DNA of 64,000 nt from Cupriavidus sp. (GTDB lineage Bacteria; Pseudomonadota; Gammaproteobacteria; Burkholderiales; Burkholderiaceae): the NCBI GenBank assembly GCA_031181345.1, contig JAPSLC010000018.1:1-64000 (forward strand). Reading direction: 5' to 3'. The position numbers and the translations under genes were made by a program. Below, piece by piece: positions 18,912 to 27,626 of the stretch (positions are counted from its first letter, which is position 1; the number at the start of each line of letters is the position of its first letter). The notes below the pieces were generated by a model. The model saw only the letters and a program-made list of their open reading frames with translations, did no database searches and was not told the origin of the DNA.

Positions 18912-20003
18912 CTAGGCCCGCTTGCGCTGCGGGCTGCGTGATCCGCTCTCTGCGCTGGCCCGCTTCGCCGCGGTTTTCTTCGTTGACGCCGACGCCTTGC
19001 CGGACTTGGCCGCGCTCTTGCGGCTGCTTGCCGGCTTGGTCTCCTTGCTGGCCGATTTGCGCGCGGTCTTGCGCGCGCCCGTGGCGCGCTTGCGCGGCGC
19101 CTCGCGCGGTGCCTCGTCGCGCGGTGCCTCGTCGTCTTCCTGCTCGTCCGCTTCCTCGCCCTGCGCGTCCTCGGCCGCTTCCGCGCGCGCACCGCCGCGA
19201 CCGCCGCGGCGTTTGATGCTTTCCTTGAGCAGCGCCATCATGTCGATCACCTCCGCCGACTTGCGCGGTTCCTCGCCGCCCGGCTCGGCCGGCGTCAGCA
19301 GGTGCGTCTTGCCTTCGGCGATCTTCCCTTCGATGCGCTCCATCAGATCGTCGCGATAGGTATCGCGATAGGCCTCGGGGTTCCAGTCCTCCTGCATGTC
19401 CTCGACCAGCCGCGTCGCCATCTCGATCTCGCGCGGGCTGACGCCCTGCTGCTTGCTGCTGCTCTTGGGCAGCTTCAGCTCGTCCATTGGCAGCACTTCC
19501 TCGGCCCAGCGCATGGTGTTGAGCACCAAGGCATCGCCAAGCACCAGTACCGCCGCCAGATGCTGGCGATTGTGGATGACCACCAGGGCCAGCGCCGCGC
19601 GCCCGGTGCGGCGCAGCGTCTCGCGCAATAGCGCGTAACCCTTTTCGCCGCGCCGGTCCGGCTCGAGATAGTAGGGCGTCTCGAAGTAGTACGGCGGGAT
19701 CTGATCGGCCTGCACGAAGCTGACGATGTCGACGGTCTGCGTCGCCTCGACATTGGCCTGCCGGAAGTCCTCCGGCGACAGCAGCACGTACTCGCCCTTC
19801 TCGTACTGGTAGCCCTTGACGATATGGTCCTTGTCGACCGGCTTGCCGGTCTTCTTGTTGATGCGCTGATAGCCGACCGGCGCCATGTCGCGCTCGTCGA
19901 GCCAGTCGAAGTCGAGCGCGTTGTCGCGCGCGGCCGCCTTCAGCACGACCGGGATGTTGACCAGGCCAAACGAAATGGCGCCTTTCCAGATGATGCGGGG
20001 CAC
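18912..20003 (-). CDS. ku: Non-homologous end joining protein Ku
   Basis: 363 aa. The Ku core spans about residues 1-255, starting MPRIIWKGAISFGLVNIPV, with INKKTGKPVDKDHIVKGYQY, EPDRRGEKGYALLRE and VSPREIEMATRLVEDM. The C-terminal 100 residues form a very basic Lys/Arg/Ala/Ser tail; such tails in bacterial Ku bind DNA and can retain Ku on circular DNA. Ku is a homodimeric ring that loads on double-strand ends and recruits LigD, whose gene lies 3 kb downstream in this window on the same strand (22976-25939). The hybrid kinase and a small exported-protein gene lie between them. Confidence 0.95.
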   Translation of the reverse strand: MPRIIWKGAISFGLVNIPVVLKAAARDNALDFDWLDERDMAPVGYQRINKKTGKPVDKDHIVKGYQYEKGEYVLLSPEDFRQANVEATQTVDIVSFVQADQIPPYYFETPYYLEPDRRGEKGYALLRETLRRTGRAALALVVIHNRQHLAAVLVLGDALVLNTMRWAEEVLPMDELKLPKSSSKQQGVSPREIEMATRLVEDMQEDWNPEAYRDTYRDDLMERIEGKIAEGKTHLLTPAEPGGEEPRKSAEVIDMMALLKESIKRRGGRGGARAEAAEDAQGEEADEQEDDEAPRDEAPREAPRKRATGARKTARKSASKETKPASSRKSAAKSGKASASTKKTAAKRASAESGSRSPQRKRA

Positions 20004-20073
20004 AGAGCGACTCCGGGTCTTGGACTTTCAGTGGACCTTCAGTGGACCTTCAGGCCTGGGCGGAGGCGGGCCC

Positions 20074-20217
20074 TCAGGCGCGCTGCGGCGGGGGCGGCGG
20101 CACGTCTCCCGGCGGCGGGTCGATGACCGGCTCGTGCGGATCGATCGGCGGCACTTCGGGTTCGGGCGTGGTCGGGGGCTGGTCCGGGTTCTGATCCGGC
20201 TCTGGCGTGGTATGCAT
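20074..20217 (-). CDS. Possible internal start: small proline-rich protein at the kinase C-terminus
   Basis: The last 47 codons of the hybrid kinase frame begin MHTTPEPDQNPD and are almost only Pro, Glu, Asp and Pro-linkers, unlike the rest of the kinase. GGAGAAAAGG stands right before this ATG at 20217, a near-ideal ribosome binding site inside the kinase frame. Small acidic proline-rich proteins of this style occur as separate genes in Burkholderiales. Either this is a nested gene made from an internal start, or an ancient separate gene became fused by loss of the kinase stop codon. Both products could exist. Confidence 0.4.
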   Translation of the reverse strand: MHTTPEPDQNPDQPPTTPEPEVPPIDPHEPVIDPPPGDVPPPPPQRA

Positions 20218-22278
20218 CCTTTTCTCCATCGAAGCGTTCGAACTGGCCGAACTGGCCGAACTCGAATTGGCGGGATGCCCCAGCGGCGAATGCAGGGGCG
20301 GCGGCGAGCCGGCGCTGGCATGGCCATCGGCGCGGCACTCGTCGAGCAGGCGCGACAGCACCTCGAGATCGACCGGCTTGGTCAGGTGGTCGTCGAAGCC
20401 GGCCGCCTGCGTGCGCCGCTTGTCGCCGGGCTGGCCGTAGCCGGTCAGCGCCACCACCTTCATCGCCTGCAGCTCCGGTATCGCACGCAGCCGCTGCGCG
20501 ATCTCGAAGCCGTCCATGCCCGGCATGCCCAGGTCCAGCAGCACCAGCTCGGGCTTGTACTTCACCGCGCGCACGATCGCGGCGGCGCCGTCCAGCGCGG
20601 TGATCACGGTATGGCCCAGCGCTTCGAGCGTCATGGCCATCGCCTCGAGCGCGTCGACATTGTCGTCGACCACCATCACGGTGCGCGGCTTGCCGGCCGG
20701 CGCCTGCCGTCCGCCCAGCGTCGGCTGCCAGCTGCGCCACGGCTGCATCGGCAGCTGCACGATAAAGCTGCTGCCGTGGCCCGGCCCGTTGCTCAGCACC
20801 GACAGCTGGCCGCCATGCATGCTGACCAGCCGATGAACCAGCGACAGGCCGATGCCGGGCCCATTGCCGCCGGCCACGGCGATATTGCCGTTGGCGCCGT
20901 CGCGCTCGAAGGTCTCGCGCAATCCTTCCAGCCGTTCGGGCGAGAGCCCCGTGCCGTTGTCGGTGATCCTGATGGTGACCGTACCTTGGTCCGCCTGCGC
21001 CTCGATCGACAGCAGGCCATCGGGCGGCGTGTACTTGGCCGCGTTGTTCAGCAGGTTGCCGAAGATCTGCGTCAGTCGCACCAGGTCGCCGCGCACCGGC
21101 ATCGGCCCCTCGGGCACGGACAGGCGGAGCTGATGGTTGCGCGACTCGATCAGCGGGCGCACGGTCTCCACCGCGGTGTTCAGCGCGGAGCGCAGCTCGA
21201 CCAGGTCGTCGCGCAGCGTGATGGTGCCGCGCGTGAAGCGCGAGATGTCCAGCAGATCGTCGACCAGCCGGGTCAGGTGATAGAGCTGGCGGGCGATGAT
21301 GTCGCGCGCCTTGAAGCTGTCCTCGCGCGACGGCGCGCAGTGCATCAGCAGATCGGCGGCGCTGCGCATCGGCGCCAGCGGGTTGCGCAACTCGTGCACC
21401 AGCATCGCCAGGAAATCGTCCTTGCGGCGTTCTTCCTCGCGCAGCATCTTCTCGGCGCGCTTCTGCTGCGTGATGTCTTCGCAGACTCCGACCACGCGAT
21501 AGAACTCGCCGCTCGCGTTGTTGACCGGGAAGGCGCGCGCGCGGACGTCGCGCGTCTGGCCGTCGGCGTGGATCAATGCGAATTCGAGATCCATATGGCC
21601 GTCGCGCAGCATCGCCTCGCAGGCCGCCTGCACGCGCTCGCGATCGGACTCCGCGACCCAGCCGAAGCAGGTGCCGCCGTGCTGATGCAGGTCTTCCACC
21701 GGGCGGCCGGTCAGCGTGACGAAGGCCGGGCCGACGAACAGGAACTTGCGCTCGCGCGGATCGAAGATCCACAGCACGTCGGACAGATTGTCGGCCAGCT
21801 GGCGGAACAGGAACTCGTTGTCGCGCAGCGCCTGCGAGGTACGGTGGTAGGCCTCCTCGGCCCGTCGTAGCCGCAGCAGCGCCTTGACGCTGGACACCAG
21901 TTCCTCCGGCTCGACCGGCTCCACCAGATAGCTGTCGGCGCCGTGGTCCAGCGCCTCGACCCGGTAGCGCGGATCGCTGGCCGAGCCGGAAGTATGCAGG
22001 ATCAGCGTGCGGCAGCTTTGCGGGTCGTCCTTGATGATGCGGCAGACGTCCAGGCCGTCGATGTCCGGCAGCTTCATGTCCAGCAACACCAGGTCCGGCG
22101 CATAGCGGCGCACCAGCGACAGCGCCGACTCGCCGGTCGAGGCTTCCAGCACGGCATAGCCCGCGCGGCGCAGGATGCGGCCCTTGATGTAGCGCGAGCC
22201 CTCGTTGTCGTCGACCACCAGCACCAGGGGCCGGTTGTCGCGGGAATCGGACGACGTTCTGGTATCGATCGAACTCAT
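20074..22278 (-). CDS. Hybrid histidine kinase: REC-PAS-HisKA-HATPase-REC
   Basis: 734 aa. GAGGACAGC precedes the ATG at 22278. Order: receiver 1 (about 17-135, Asp67 in LVLLDMKLPDIDG), PAS/PAC (about 155-275), HisKA with the H-box MLVHELRNPLAPM, HATPase with N-box FGNLLNNAAKY, DNGTGLS and GPGIGLSL, and receiver 2 with LVLLDLGMPGMDG. A proline-rich tail follows receiver 2, after the unusual Ser/Ala run NSSSASSASSNAS. The last 47 residues look like an independent small protein (listed separately). No membrane segments, so a cytoplasmic sensor. It sits between ku and ligD, but a link to DNA repair is not shown. Confidence 0.9.
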   Translation of the reverse strand: MSSIDTRTSSDSRDNRPLVLVVDDNEGSRYIKGRILRRAGYAVLEASTGESALSLVRRYAPDLVLLDMKLPDIDGLDVCRIIKDDPQSCRTLILHTSGSASDPRYRVEALDHGADSYLVEPVEPEELVSSVKALLRLRRAEEAYHRTSQALRDNEFLFRQLADNLSDVLWIFDPRERKFLFVGPAFVTLTGRPVEDLHQHGGTCFGWVAESDRERVQAACEAMLRDGHMDLEFALIHADGQTRDVRARAFPVNNASGEFYRVVGVCEDITQQKRAEKMLREEERRKDDFLAMLVHELRNPLAPMRSAADLLMHCAPSREDSFKARDIIARQLYHLTRLVDDLLDISRFTRGTITLRDDLVELRSALNTAVETVRPLIESRNHQLRLSVPEGPMPVRGDLVRLTQIFGNLLNNAAKYTPPDGLLSIEAQADQGTVTIRITDNGTGLSPERLEGLRETFERDGANGNIAVAGGNGPGIGLSLVHRLVSMHGGQLSVLSNGPGHGSSFIVQLPMQPWRSWQPTLGGRQAPAGKPRTVMVVDDNVDALEAMAMTLEALGHTVITALDGAAAIVRAVKYKPELVLLDLGMPGMDGFEIAQRLRAIPELQAMKVVALTGYGQPGDKRRTQAAGFDDHLTKPVDLEVLSRLLDECRADGHASAGSPPPLHSPLGHPANSSSASSASSNASMEKRMHTTPEPDQNPDQPPTTPEPEVPPIDPHEPVIDPPPGDVPPPPPQRA

Positions 22279-22412
22279 GCTGTCCTCGCCATGGGCAGGC
22301 ATGCGAAGCGGGAAGGGGGCGGCAGGTCGGTTTTTGCGTTCGGTGCGACCCCGCTGCCGACGCGGTTTGTAATAATTACCAATCTAGCTCTCCAACACTT
22401 GTAGTTGATGCA

Positions 22413-22453
22413 AAGCCACTTTTGGGACGGAAACCCGTCCTTCAAAGTGGCTT
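22413..22453 (-). terminator. Large hairpin at the end of the 22453 gene
   Basis: AAGCCACTTT at 22413-22422 pairs with AAAGTGGCTT at 22444-22453, and inside it GGACGG (22425-22430) pairs with CCGTCC (22435-22440) over the loop AAAC. The structure overlaps the stop codon of the minus-strand gene. No clear T run follows on either strand, so it may be a Rho-independent terminator of poor type or an mRNA 3' stabiliser. Confidence 0.45.
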
Positions 22454-22803
22454 CAGCGACGCTGGGCTTCGCCGGAGTGGGCTTCCGCGCTGGGCGCGGT
22501 GCCGCCATGGGGGCCGCTGGGCCGGACTTCGGCCGCCTTCTGCGAGACGTCGCCGGGTTGCGTGGTGCCCGATGGCTGTGCGCCCTTGCCAAAGCGGGAG
22601 GCGATCTGGTCCTGCACGCGCGCCAGCGCATCGGCCTGCTGTTTGGCGACCTCGGCCTCCTTGGCCTTGCGTTCGTCGGCGGCGCGCTGCTGTTCGGCGT
22701 TGGGGGCCGGCAGGCGGGCCTGCGCGGGCGCCCAGGCGAGCGCCGTCATCAGCGCCAGGGCGGCATAGTGGGCAATGCGGATCGTGGTCCGAGGGGTTGT
22801 CAT
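22453..22803 (-). CDS. Small exported protein with a charged helical region
   Basis: 116 aa from the ATG at 22803, preceded by GGGAGCCACC. A signal peptide (MTTPRTTIRIAHYAALALM to PAQARLPA) is followed by a helix rich in Ala, Glu, Lys and Gln (AEQQRAADERKAKEAEVAKQ, continuing as a probable coiled coil) and then a Gly/Pro/Ser-rich disordered tail. Typical of periplasmic proteins with no catalytic residues. Not recognised. It lies between ligD and the hybrid kinase. Confidence 0.7.
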   Translation of the reverse strand: MTTPRTTIRIAHYAALALMTALAWAPAQARLPAPNAEQQRAADERKAKEAEVAKQQADALARVQDQIASRFGKGAQPSGTTQPGDVSQKAAEVRPSGPHGGTAPSAEAHSGEAQRR

Positions 22804-22975
22804 GGTGGCTCCCGGTTCGTGCTTGCGTCGTCGTTCCGTCACGCGTCCGTCGCTGGAATGCGCGGACGCATGTGTCCGAAGTGGCAAGAACCATGCCCTC
22901 GTTTGTCCGACACGGATCGGCCGCATGATGCACTGCGGGGGGCAGCACGGCGGCGGGCGCGCCGGTAACGCGGCT

Positions 22976-25939
22976 TCAGCCGCTGCCCAGGCGCCGGATC
23001 GCCGCGGTCAGGGTCTGCCGCGTGCTGCCGTAGTCCGCCCAGGGATCGTCGTGCTCGGTTTCTTCGATACGCGGCAGGGCGTTGGCGATGGTCCAATGCG
23101 CGCCCGAGCGCAGCGATGGCAGTTCGTCCCAGCTGCACGGGATCGACACGCCCAGGCCCGGCCGGGCGCGCGCGGAGAAGGCGGCCACCGTGGTGGCGCC
23201 GCGTCCGTTGCGCAGGTAGTCGATGAAAATTTTGCCGACGCGGTTGCGCGGACCGCTCTTGGAGACGAAGCGCTGCGGGATGGTCTTCGCCATATGGACG
23301 ACCAGCGCCTGCGCAAAGTCCTTGACCTCGTCCCAGCCGAGCCGGCGCGCGATCGGCACCACCACGTGCAGGCCCTTGCCGCCGCTGGTCTTCAGGAAGG
23401 CCGTCAACTCCAGTTCGTCGAGCATGCCCTTGGTCAGCGCGGCGGCCTCGACCACATGCTTCCACGGCACGCCCTCACCGGGGTCCAGGTCGAAGATCAC
23501 GCGATCGGGCTTTTCGATCTGGCGCTTGTCGGCGTTCCAGGTGTGGAACTCGATCACGTTGAGCTGCGCCGCGGCGACGATGCCGGTCTCGCTCGCGACC
23601 TCGATCATCGGCGGATGGCCCGGCCATAGCGACGGGTCGAGCCGGTTGACGCCGGCGATATTGAAGGTCTCCGCATGCTTCTGGAAGAACAGCTCGCCGC
23701 CGACGCCGGACGGGCCGCGCAGCACCGCCAGCGGGCGGCCGCGCAATTCCGGCAGCATGCGCGGCGCGACCGCTTCGTAGTAGCGCACCAGATCGCCCTT
23801 GGTCGCGCCGGTCGACGGATCGATGACGCGGTCGGCATGGCTGACGCGCACGTTGCCGATCTGCTCGCGGCCGGAAGCGGCCTTGGTCCGGGGGGCAGGT
23901 CTGGAGGGCGGCGACGGCTCGGCTGTCTGCGCCTGCCCGGCGTCGCCGGCCTTGCCCGCCTTTTTCGCGGACTTCGCTGGCTTGTCCTTCGCCTTGTCGT
24001 TCGCCTTGTCCTCGGCCTTGCCCTCCAACGCTGCCGACTTCGCCCGGCCCACGCGCTTCCCCGGTGCGGGCATGGCCTTCTCCTTGCCGATCGCGCTCGC
24101 GCTCTTGTCCGATCGCAATCCATGGAACACCGCATGGCGGATCAGCCCGTCGCGCGTCCACGAGCCGAACGACACCTCGGCAACCGCCTTGGGCCGTACC
24201 CAGATGCCCTTCACTCCCTTGGCGACCGCCGGCATCTTGTCGAACGGCGAGGCATCGGTGCGCAAGGCGTCGAGCTTGGCCCGGATCGTATCGAGCGTCT
24301 GCATATCGAAGCCGGTCCCCACCTTGCCCGCATAGACCAGCCGCCCCGCCTCGTCGTGAATGCCCAGCAGCAGGGCGCCCAGGCCGTTGCGCGTGCCCTT
24401 GGGCTCGGTGAAGCCGCCGATCACGAACTCCTGCCGTTCGCTGCATTTGAGCTTGATCCAGCTTGGCGAGCGGGCCGAGACATAGGGCGCGTCGACGCGC
24501 TTGCCGATCAGCCCCTCGAGCCGCAGCCGGCAGGCGGCGCTGAGGATTTCCTCGGGGCCTGCTTCGAAGCTTTCGCTGAAGCGCAGATGCGCAGAGACGT
24601 TGTGTTCGTCGAACAGGCGCCGCAGCAGGTCGCGCCGCTCGACCAGCGCGACCTGACGCAGATCGTGGCCGGCATAGTAGGGGACGTCGAACACGAAGAA
24701 CTGGATCGCGTCGGTGCGGTCGCTGTCGAAGGCGTTCTGCAGCGCCTGGAAATCGGTGCTGCCGTCCTTGTCGACGATGACGATCTCGCCGTCGAGCCAG
24801 GCAGACGGCAGATTCAGCGTGCCGAGTTCGCGCGCCAGCGTCTTGAGCTTGGAGGTCCAGTCGTGGCCGTTGCGGGTGAACAGCTTGACGTCGCCGCCCT
24901 CGATGCGCGCGAGCACGCGATAGCCGTCGAACTTGAGCTCGTAGACCCAGTTCTGCGCATCGGCAGGCGGCCCTTGCACCAGCGTCGCCAGTTGCGGCGC
25001 CAGCGTCAGCGGCAGGGCGGCGCGGCGCGCGCCGGCGGGCAGTCTGGCTGCGCTGGCCGCCGACTGTTTTTTGCCAGCGGTCTTGCCAGCGGTCTTGCTT
25101 GCGGTCTTGCCGCTGTCCGCGGATGTTGCCGAGGCCGTCTTCGCCGCGGCTTTCGTAGCGGTCCTGGTCGCCGCCTTGCGTGCGGTCTTGCCATCCGCCC
25201 CGAGCGCGCCGCCGCCCAGCACGCTGTCGGGCATCGCTTCGGTGATATCGAACTCCGCCGCCGGCCGCGCCGCGTCGTCGCGCTCCTTGATCAGCAGCCA
25301 CGGTTCCTGCCGCTCGTCACGCCCCCTCATGCGCACCAGCGTCCAGGCGCCATGCAGCTTCTCGCCATGCAGCTCGAACTTGAGCTTGCCGTCGCGATAG
25401 CCCTGATGCGGATCGCCGATCGGCACCCAGGTCCCGCGGTCCCAGACGATCACCGTGCCGGCGCCGTACTGCTTTTCGGGGATCACGCCTTCGAAATTCG
25501 CATATTCGAGCGGGTGGTCCTCGACATGGACGCTCATCCGTTTGTCGGCCGGATCCAGGCTCGGACCCTTTGGAATGGCCCAGCTCTTGAGGGTGCCGTC
25601 CAGCTCCAGCCGAAAGTCGTAATGCAGGCGCCGCGCCGCGTGTTTCTGCACGACGAAGGACAGTCCCTCGCTGGCTTTCGCGGCAGCGCGCCTGGCCGTC
25701 GCACCGCCGGCCGGTTCCGCCGTCGTGCCGAAGTCGCGCATGGTGCGATAGCGCTGCAGCGGGTCGGGACTCGCGCCGCGTGCCGCGCGCGGTGCGCTGG
25801 GACGCTTCGTGGCTCGCGCGGTAGAACGTGGGGTCGAACGCGTCGCCGAACCCGTGGCCGCGGATGCTGCGTTTCCTTTGCCGGTTCGCTTCGTTGCGGC
25901 CTTTGCCGGCTGCTTCGCTGCTGCTCGCTTTGTCGCCAT
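22976..25939 (-). CDS. ligD: Multifunctional DNA ligase LigD (PE, ligase and polymerase domains)
   Basis: 987 aa. Order: a Lys/Ala-rich N-terminus; the 3'-phosphoesterase domain (about 85-215, with KHAARRLHYDFRLELDG and the following His-rich core); a Lys/Ala linker (about 250-295); the ATP-dependent ligase domain with the adenylated Lys336 in YELKFDGYR and downstream LEGLIGKRVDAPY and IKLKC; a second Lys-rich linker (about 620-690); and the primase-polymerase domain at the C-terminus, with FDLDPGEG (metal-binding Asp pair) and LKTSGGKGLHVVVPI. This is the PE-ligase-polymerase order of proteobacterial LigD. The partner Ku is encoded downstream. Together they give template-independent end processing and sealing of double-strand breaks. 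Confidence 0.95.
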   Translation of the reverse strand: MATKRAAAKQPAKAATKRTGKGNAASAATGSATRSTPRSTARATKRPSAPRAARGASPDPLQRYRTMRDFGTTAEPAGGATARRAAAKASEGLSFVVQKHAARRLHYDFRLELDGTLKSWAIPKGPSLDPADKRMSVHVEDHPLEYANFEGVIPEKQYGAGTVIVWDRGTWVPIGDPHQGYRDGKLKFELHGEKLHGAWTLVRMRGRDERQEPWLLIKERDDAARPAAEFDITEAMPDSVLGGGALGADGKTARKAATRTATKAAAKTASATSADSGKTASKTAGKTAGKKQSAASAARLPAGARRAALPLTLAPQLATLVQGPPADAQNWVYELKFDGYRVLARIEGGDVKLFTRNGHDWTSKLKTLARELGTLNLPSAWLDGEIVIVDKDGSTDFQALQNAFDSDRTDAIQFFVFDVPYYAGHDLRQVALVERRDLLRRLFDEHNVSAHLRFSESFEAGPEEILSAACRLRLEGLIGKRVDAPYVSARSPSWIKLKCSERQEFVIGGFTEPKGTRNGLGALLLGIHDEAGRLVYAGKVGTGFDMQTLDTIRAKLDALRTDASPFDKMPAVAKGVKGIWVRPKAVAEVSFGSWTRDGLIRHAVFHGLRSDKSASAIGKEKAMPAPGKRVGRAKSAALEGKAEDKANDKAKDKPAKSAKKAGKAGDAGQAQTAEPSPPSRPAPRTKAASGREQIGNVRVSHADRVIDPSTGATKGDLVRYYEAVAPRMLPELRGRPLAVLRGPSGVGGELFFQKHAETFNIAGVNRLDPSLWPGHPPMIEVASETGIVAAAQLNVIEFHTWNADKRQIEKPDRVIFDLDPGEGVPWKHVVEAAALTKGMLDELELTAFLKTSGGKGLHVVVPIARRLGWDEVKDFAQALVVHMAKTIPQRFVSKSGPRNRVGKIFIDYLRNGRGATTVAAFSARARPGLGVSIPCSWDELPSLRSGAHWTIANALPRIEETEHDDPWADYGSTRQTLTAAIRRLGSG

Positions 25940-26564
25940 TGCGGCCGCTCCTCGATCGGGCTACGCGAAATTGCGTGGCCATGGTCCCTGCGCGTAAAAC
26001 GCGGCACCTTCATTTGCTGTCACTTCGCTTATAGGCAATCGGAATGCGGCGATCCATCGGCCACCGTCCTACATCCTACGGCGGGCGACACGATCGGCGA
26101 CATGTCGCGATGGCGGTGGCAATCGAGGCCAATCGAGGCCGCAGGTGGAGACGGTCCGGCCGATAGCCGGCTATGCGCGGTGCCGCACAGACGGCGCCGT
26201 GCACATCCTGCATGGCCGAGTAAAAAGTACGAGCGAGACGCATGGCGCGGTGGTGCTGCACGGTGTGGCGGCGTCTGGCCGCAGCGCGGCGGCCGGCGGA
26301 TGCCACGGGCCCTTGCGTGACCGCGGCGCGCTGCCGCCTCGGTGGGCGAGGCGCGCAAGCCCTCGTATCTCTGGCATGCGTTTCGCGTTGTTGGCAGCGT
26401 AGGCCGGGCCCTGCGCGGGGGCATCGTCATGTCGACGCTTGACGTCCTCAGCGATGCGGTGTCCGCATGGGCCTGTTCACGAACCCGCCTTGCGTCGTCG
26501 CCGGCGTGCCGCCCACTGCGGGCGCCATCGCGGCATGCATGGGCCAGTCTCAGGAGTGAACAAC
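25940..26564. other. Intergenic region upstream of ligD and the 26565 gene
   Basis: 625 bp between the ligD start and a divergent small-protein gene. No frame here has both a ribosome binding site and a protein-like composition. It should contain the ligD promoter and the promoter of the gene at 26565, but I could not pick a convincing -10/-35 pair. Confidence 0.5.
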
Positions 26565-26957
26565 ATGACGAAACACCACCTCGTACGTACCGCCCTCGCT
26601 GCGTTGGCGCTGACCGGTTCCTGCGTGGCACTGGCGCAGGTGCCGGGCGACCGCGGCGCGGCCACGGGCTCCGCGCCGGGCATGGCCCCGGCGGGCCAAT
26701 ACGATCCCGCCAACCCCGCCGCGGCGGGCACGCGCGATCCCTACAGCAGCGGGGCGCGCGTCGGCGACAAGTTCGATCCGTACACGCAGGGCACCAATCA
26801 GCCGACGCAGCAGTATCTGGCGCCGGACGGCACGCAGCCGATGCCGATGGGCGGCCGCTACGACGCCCGCATGGAGAACCACGACACGCACTATCACGAC
26901 CTGTCGACGCTGGGATCGCGCGTCGGCAAGCGCAGCCAGTTCCTCGACGGAGGCTGA
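26565..26957 (+). CDS. Exported small protein with DPYxxGxR-type segments
   Basis: 130 aa. CAGGAG lies upstream of the ATG at 26565. A signal peptide (MTKHHLVRTALAALALTGS, cleaved after VALAQ) is followed by a Gly/Ala/Pro-rich polar chain. Residues about 58-80 contain RDPYSSGARVGDKFDPYTQG, like the repeats in the protein at 6880. The C-terminus has YDARMENHDTHYHDLSTLG, rich in His and Asp, which could bind metal. Function unknown. A strong terminator follows. Confidence 0.75.
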   Translation: MTKHHLVRTALAALALTGSCVALAQVPGDRGAATGSAPGMAPAGQYDPANPAAAGTRDPYSSGARVGDKFDPYTQGTNQPTQQYLAPDGTQPMPMGGRYDARMENHDTHYHDLSTLGSRVGKRSQFLDGG

Positions 26958-26996
26958 TCGGCAGGCTGCATTGAATAAGGTACCGGGGACAGCAAG

Positions 26997-27034
26997 GAGC
27001 GCGACGGGGCAGGCCCGTCGCGCTCTTGTCGTTT
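26997..27034 (+). terminator. Terminator after the 26565 gene
   Basis: GAGCGCGACGGG at 26997-27008 pairs over 12 bp with CCCGTCGCGCTC at 27014-27025 (5-nt loop), followed by TTGTCGTTTC. It begins 40 bp after the stop and also precedes a convergent minus-strand gene. Confidence 0.75.
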
Positions 27035-27057
27035 CAGCCAGGTCGACGCATCGCGGG

Positions 27058-27270
27058 CTATCGCAGCGGTGGAAACACGTACCACGAGCCGTCGCGATGA
27101 CGGAAGAACACGATCGACAGCCGTTTTCCCGCGCGTTCGAAGCCGATGCACGCGTAGGGCACGCGCCGGCTGCCGGTATGGCCGAATCGCGTGACCCGGC
27201 AGGGATGGCTGGCCGACAGCGGCAGCCATTTCTGCGCGGCCTCGCGCAGGGATGTCGTCTTGCCTTGCAT
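27058..27270 (-). CDS. Hypothetical protein, 70 aa, basic
   Basis: 70 aa from the ATG at 27270, with AGGGGAG upstream. The C-terminal half reads like a small beta-rich domain (YACIGFERAGKRLSIVFFRHRDGSWYVFPPL). No signal peptide, cysteine cluster or membrane segment. The codon choice is normal for the neighbours. I do not recognise it. Convergent with the exported-protein gene at 26565. Confidence 0.55.
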   Translation of the reverse strand: MQGKTTSLREAAQKWLPLSASHPCRVTRFGHTGSRRVPYACIGFERAGKRLSIVFFRHRDGSWYVFPPLR

Positions 27271-27626
27271 CGCATGCTCCCCTGAGGTTGGAAACGCGAG
27301 GCGGCGAGAACTCGCCTCTGGCGTTCTTGCTTATCAGCGTAGAGGCGACGGCGGCTCGGACGCGTCGGCTTGGCGCGCAGCGCGGCCTCGGCATTCGGCG
27401 GATTGCCTTGTCAGCGAATGACCACAGCGACGCCGTGACGATTTTTCACGCGTCGTAAGAACGGGGAAAGGAGGGGAGGGAAGGGCAAAGAAAAAGGGGC
27501 GCTCTCGCACCCCTACTACCTGCAGACCTGGTCGTCCCCGCGTATGCGGAACCCAGCGGCTTTCACAAGACGCTGGATTCCCGCGTTCGCCGGAATGACC
27601 GGTTTCGTATCAGCCGATGGCCGGAT
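27271..27626. other. Intergenic region holding repeat copy 2
   Basis: No supported gene in this stretch. It contains the dispersed repeat at 27531-27600 and a short purine-rich segment around 27460-27498. A weak GC hairpin around 27495-27513 (GGGGCGC and CACCCC) lacks a T run. Confidence 0.5.
27531..27600 (-). repeat. Dispersed intergenic double-hairpin repeat, copy 2 (inverted)
   Basis: On the minus strand this reads like copies 1 and 3: TCATTCCGGCGAACGCGGGA, then CCAGCG, a spacer, CGCTGGGT and a terminal GCATACGCGGGGACGAC. It lies just downstream of the Gln/Gly-rich gene's stop codon at 27627. Confidence 0.75.
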
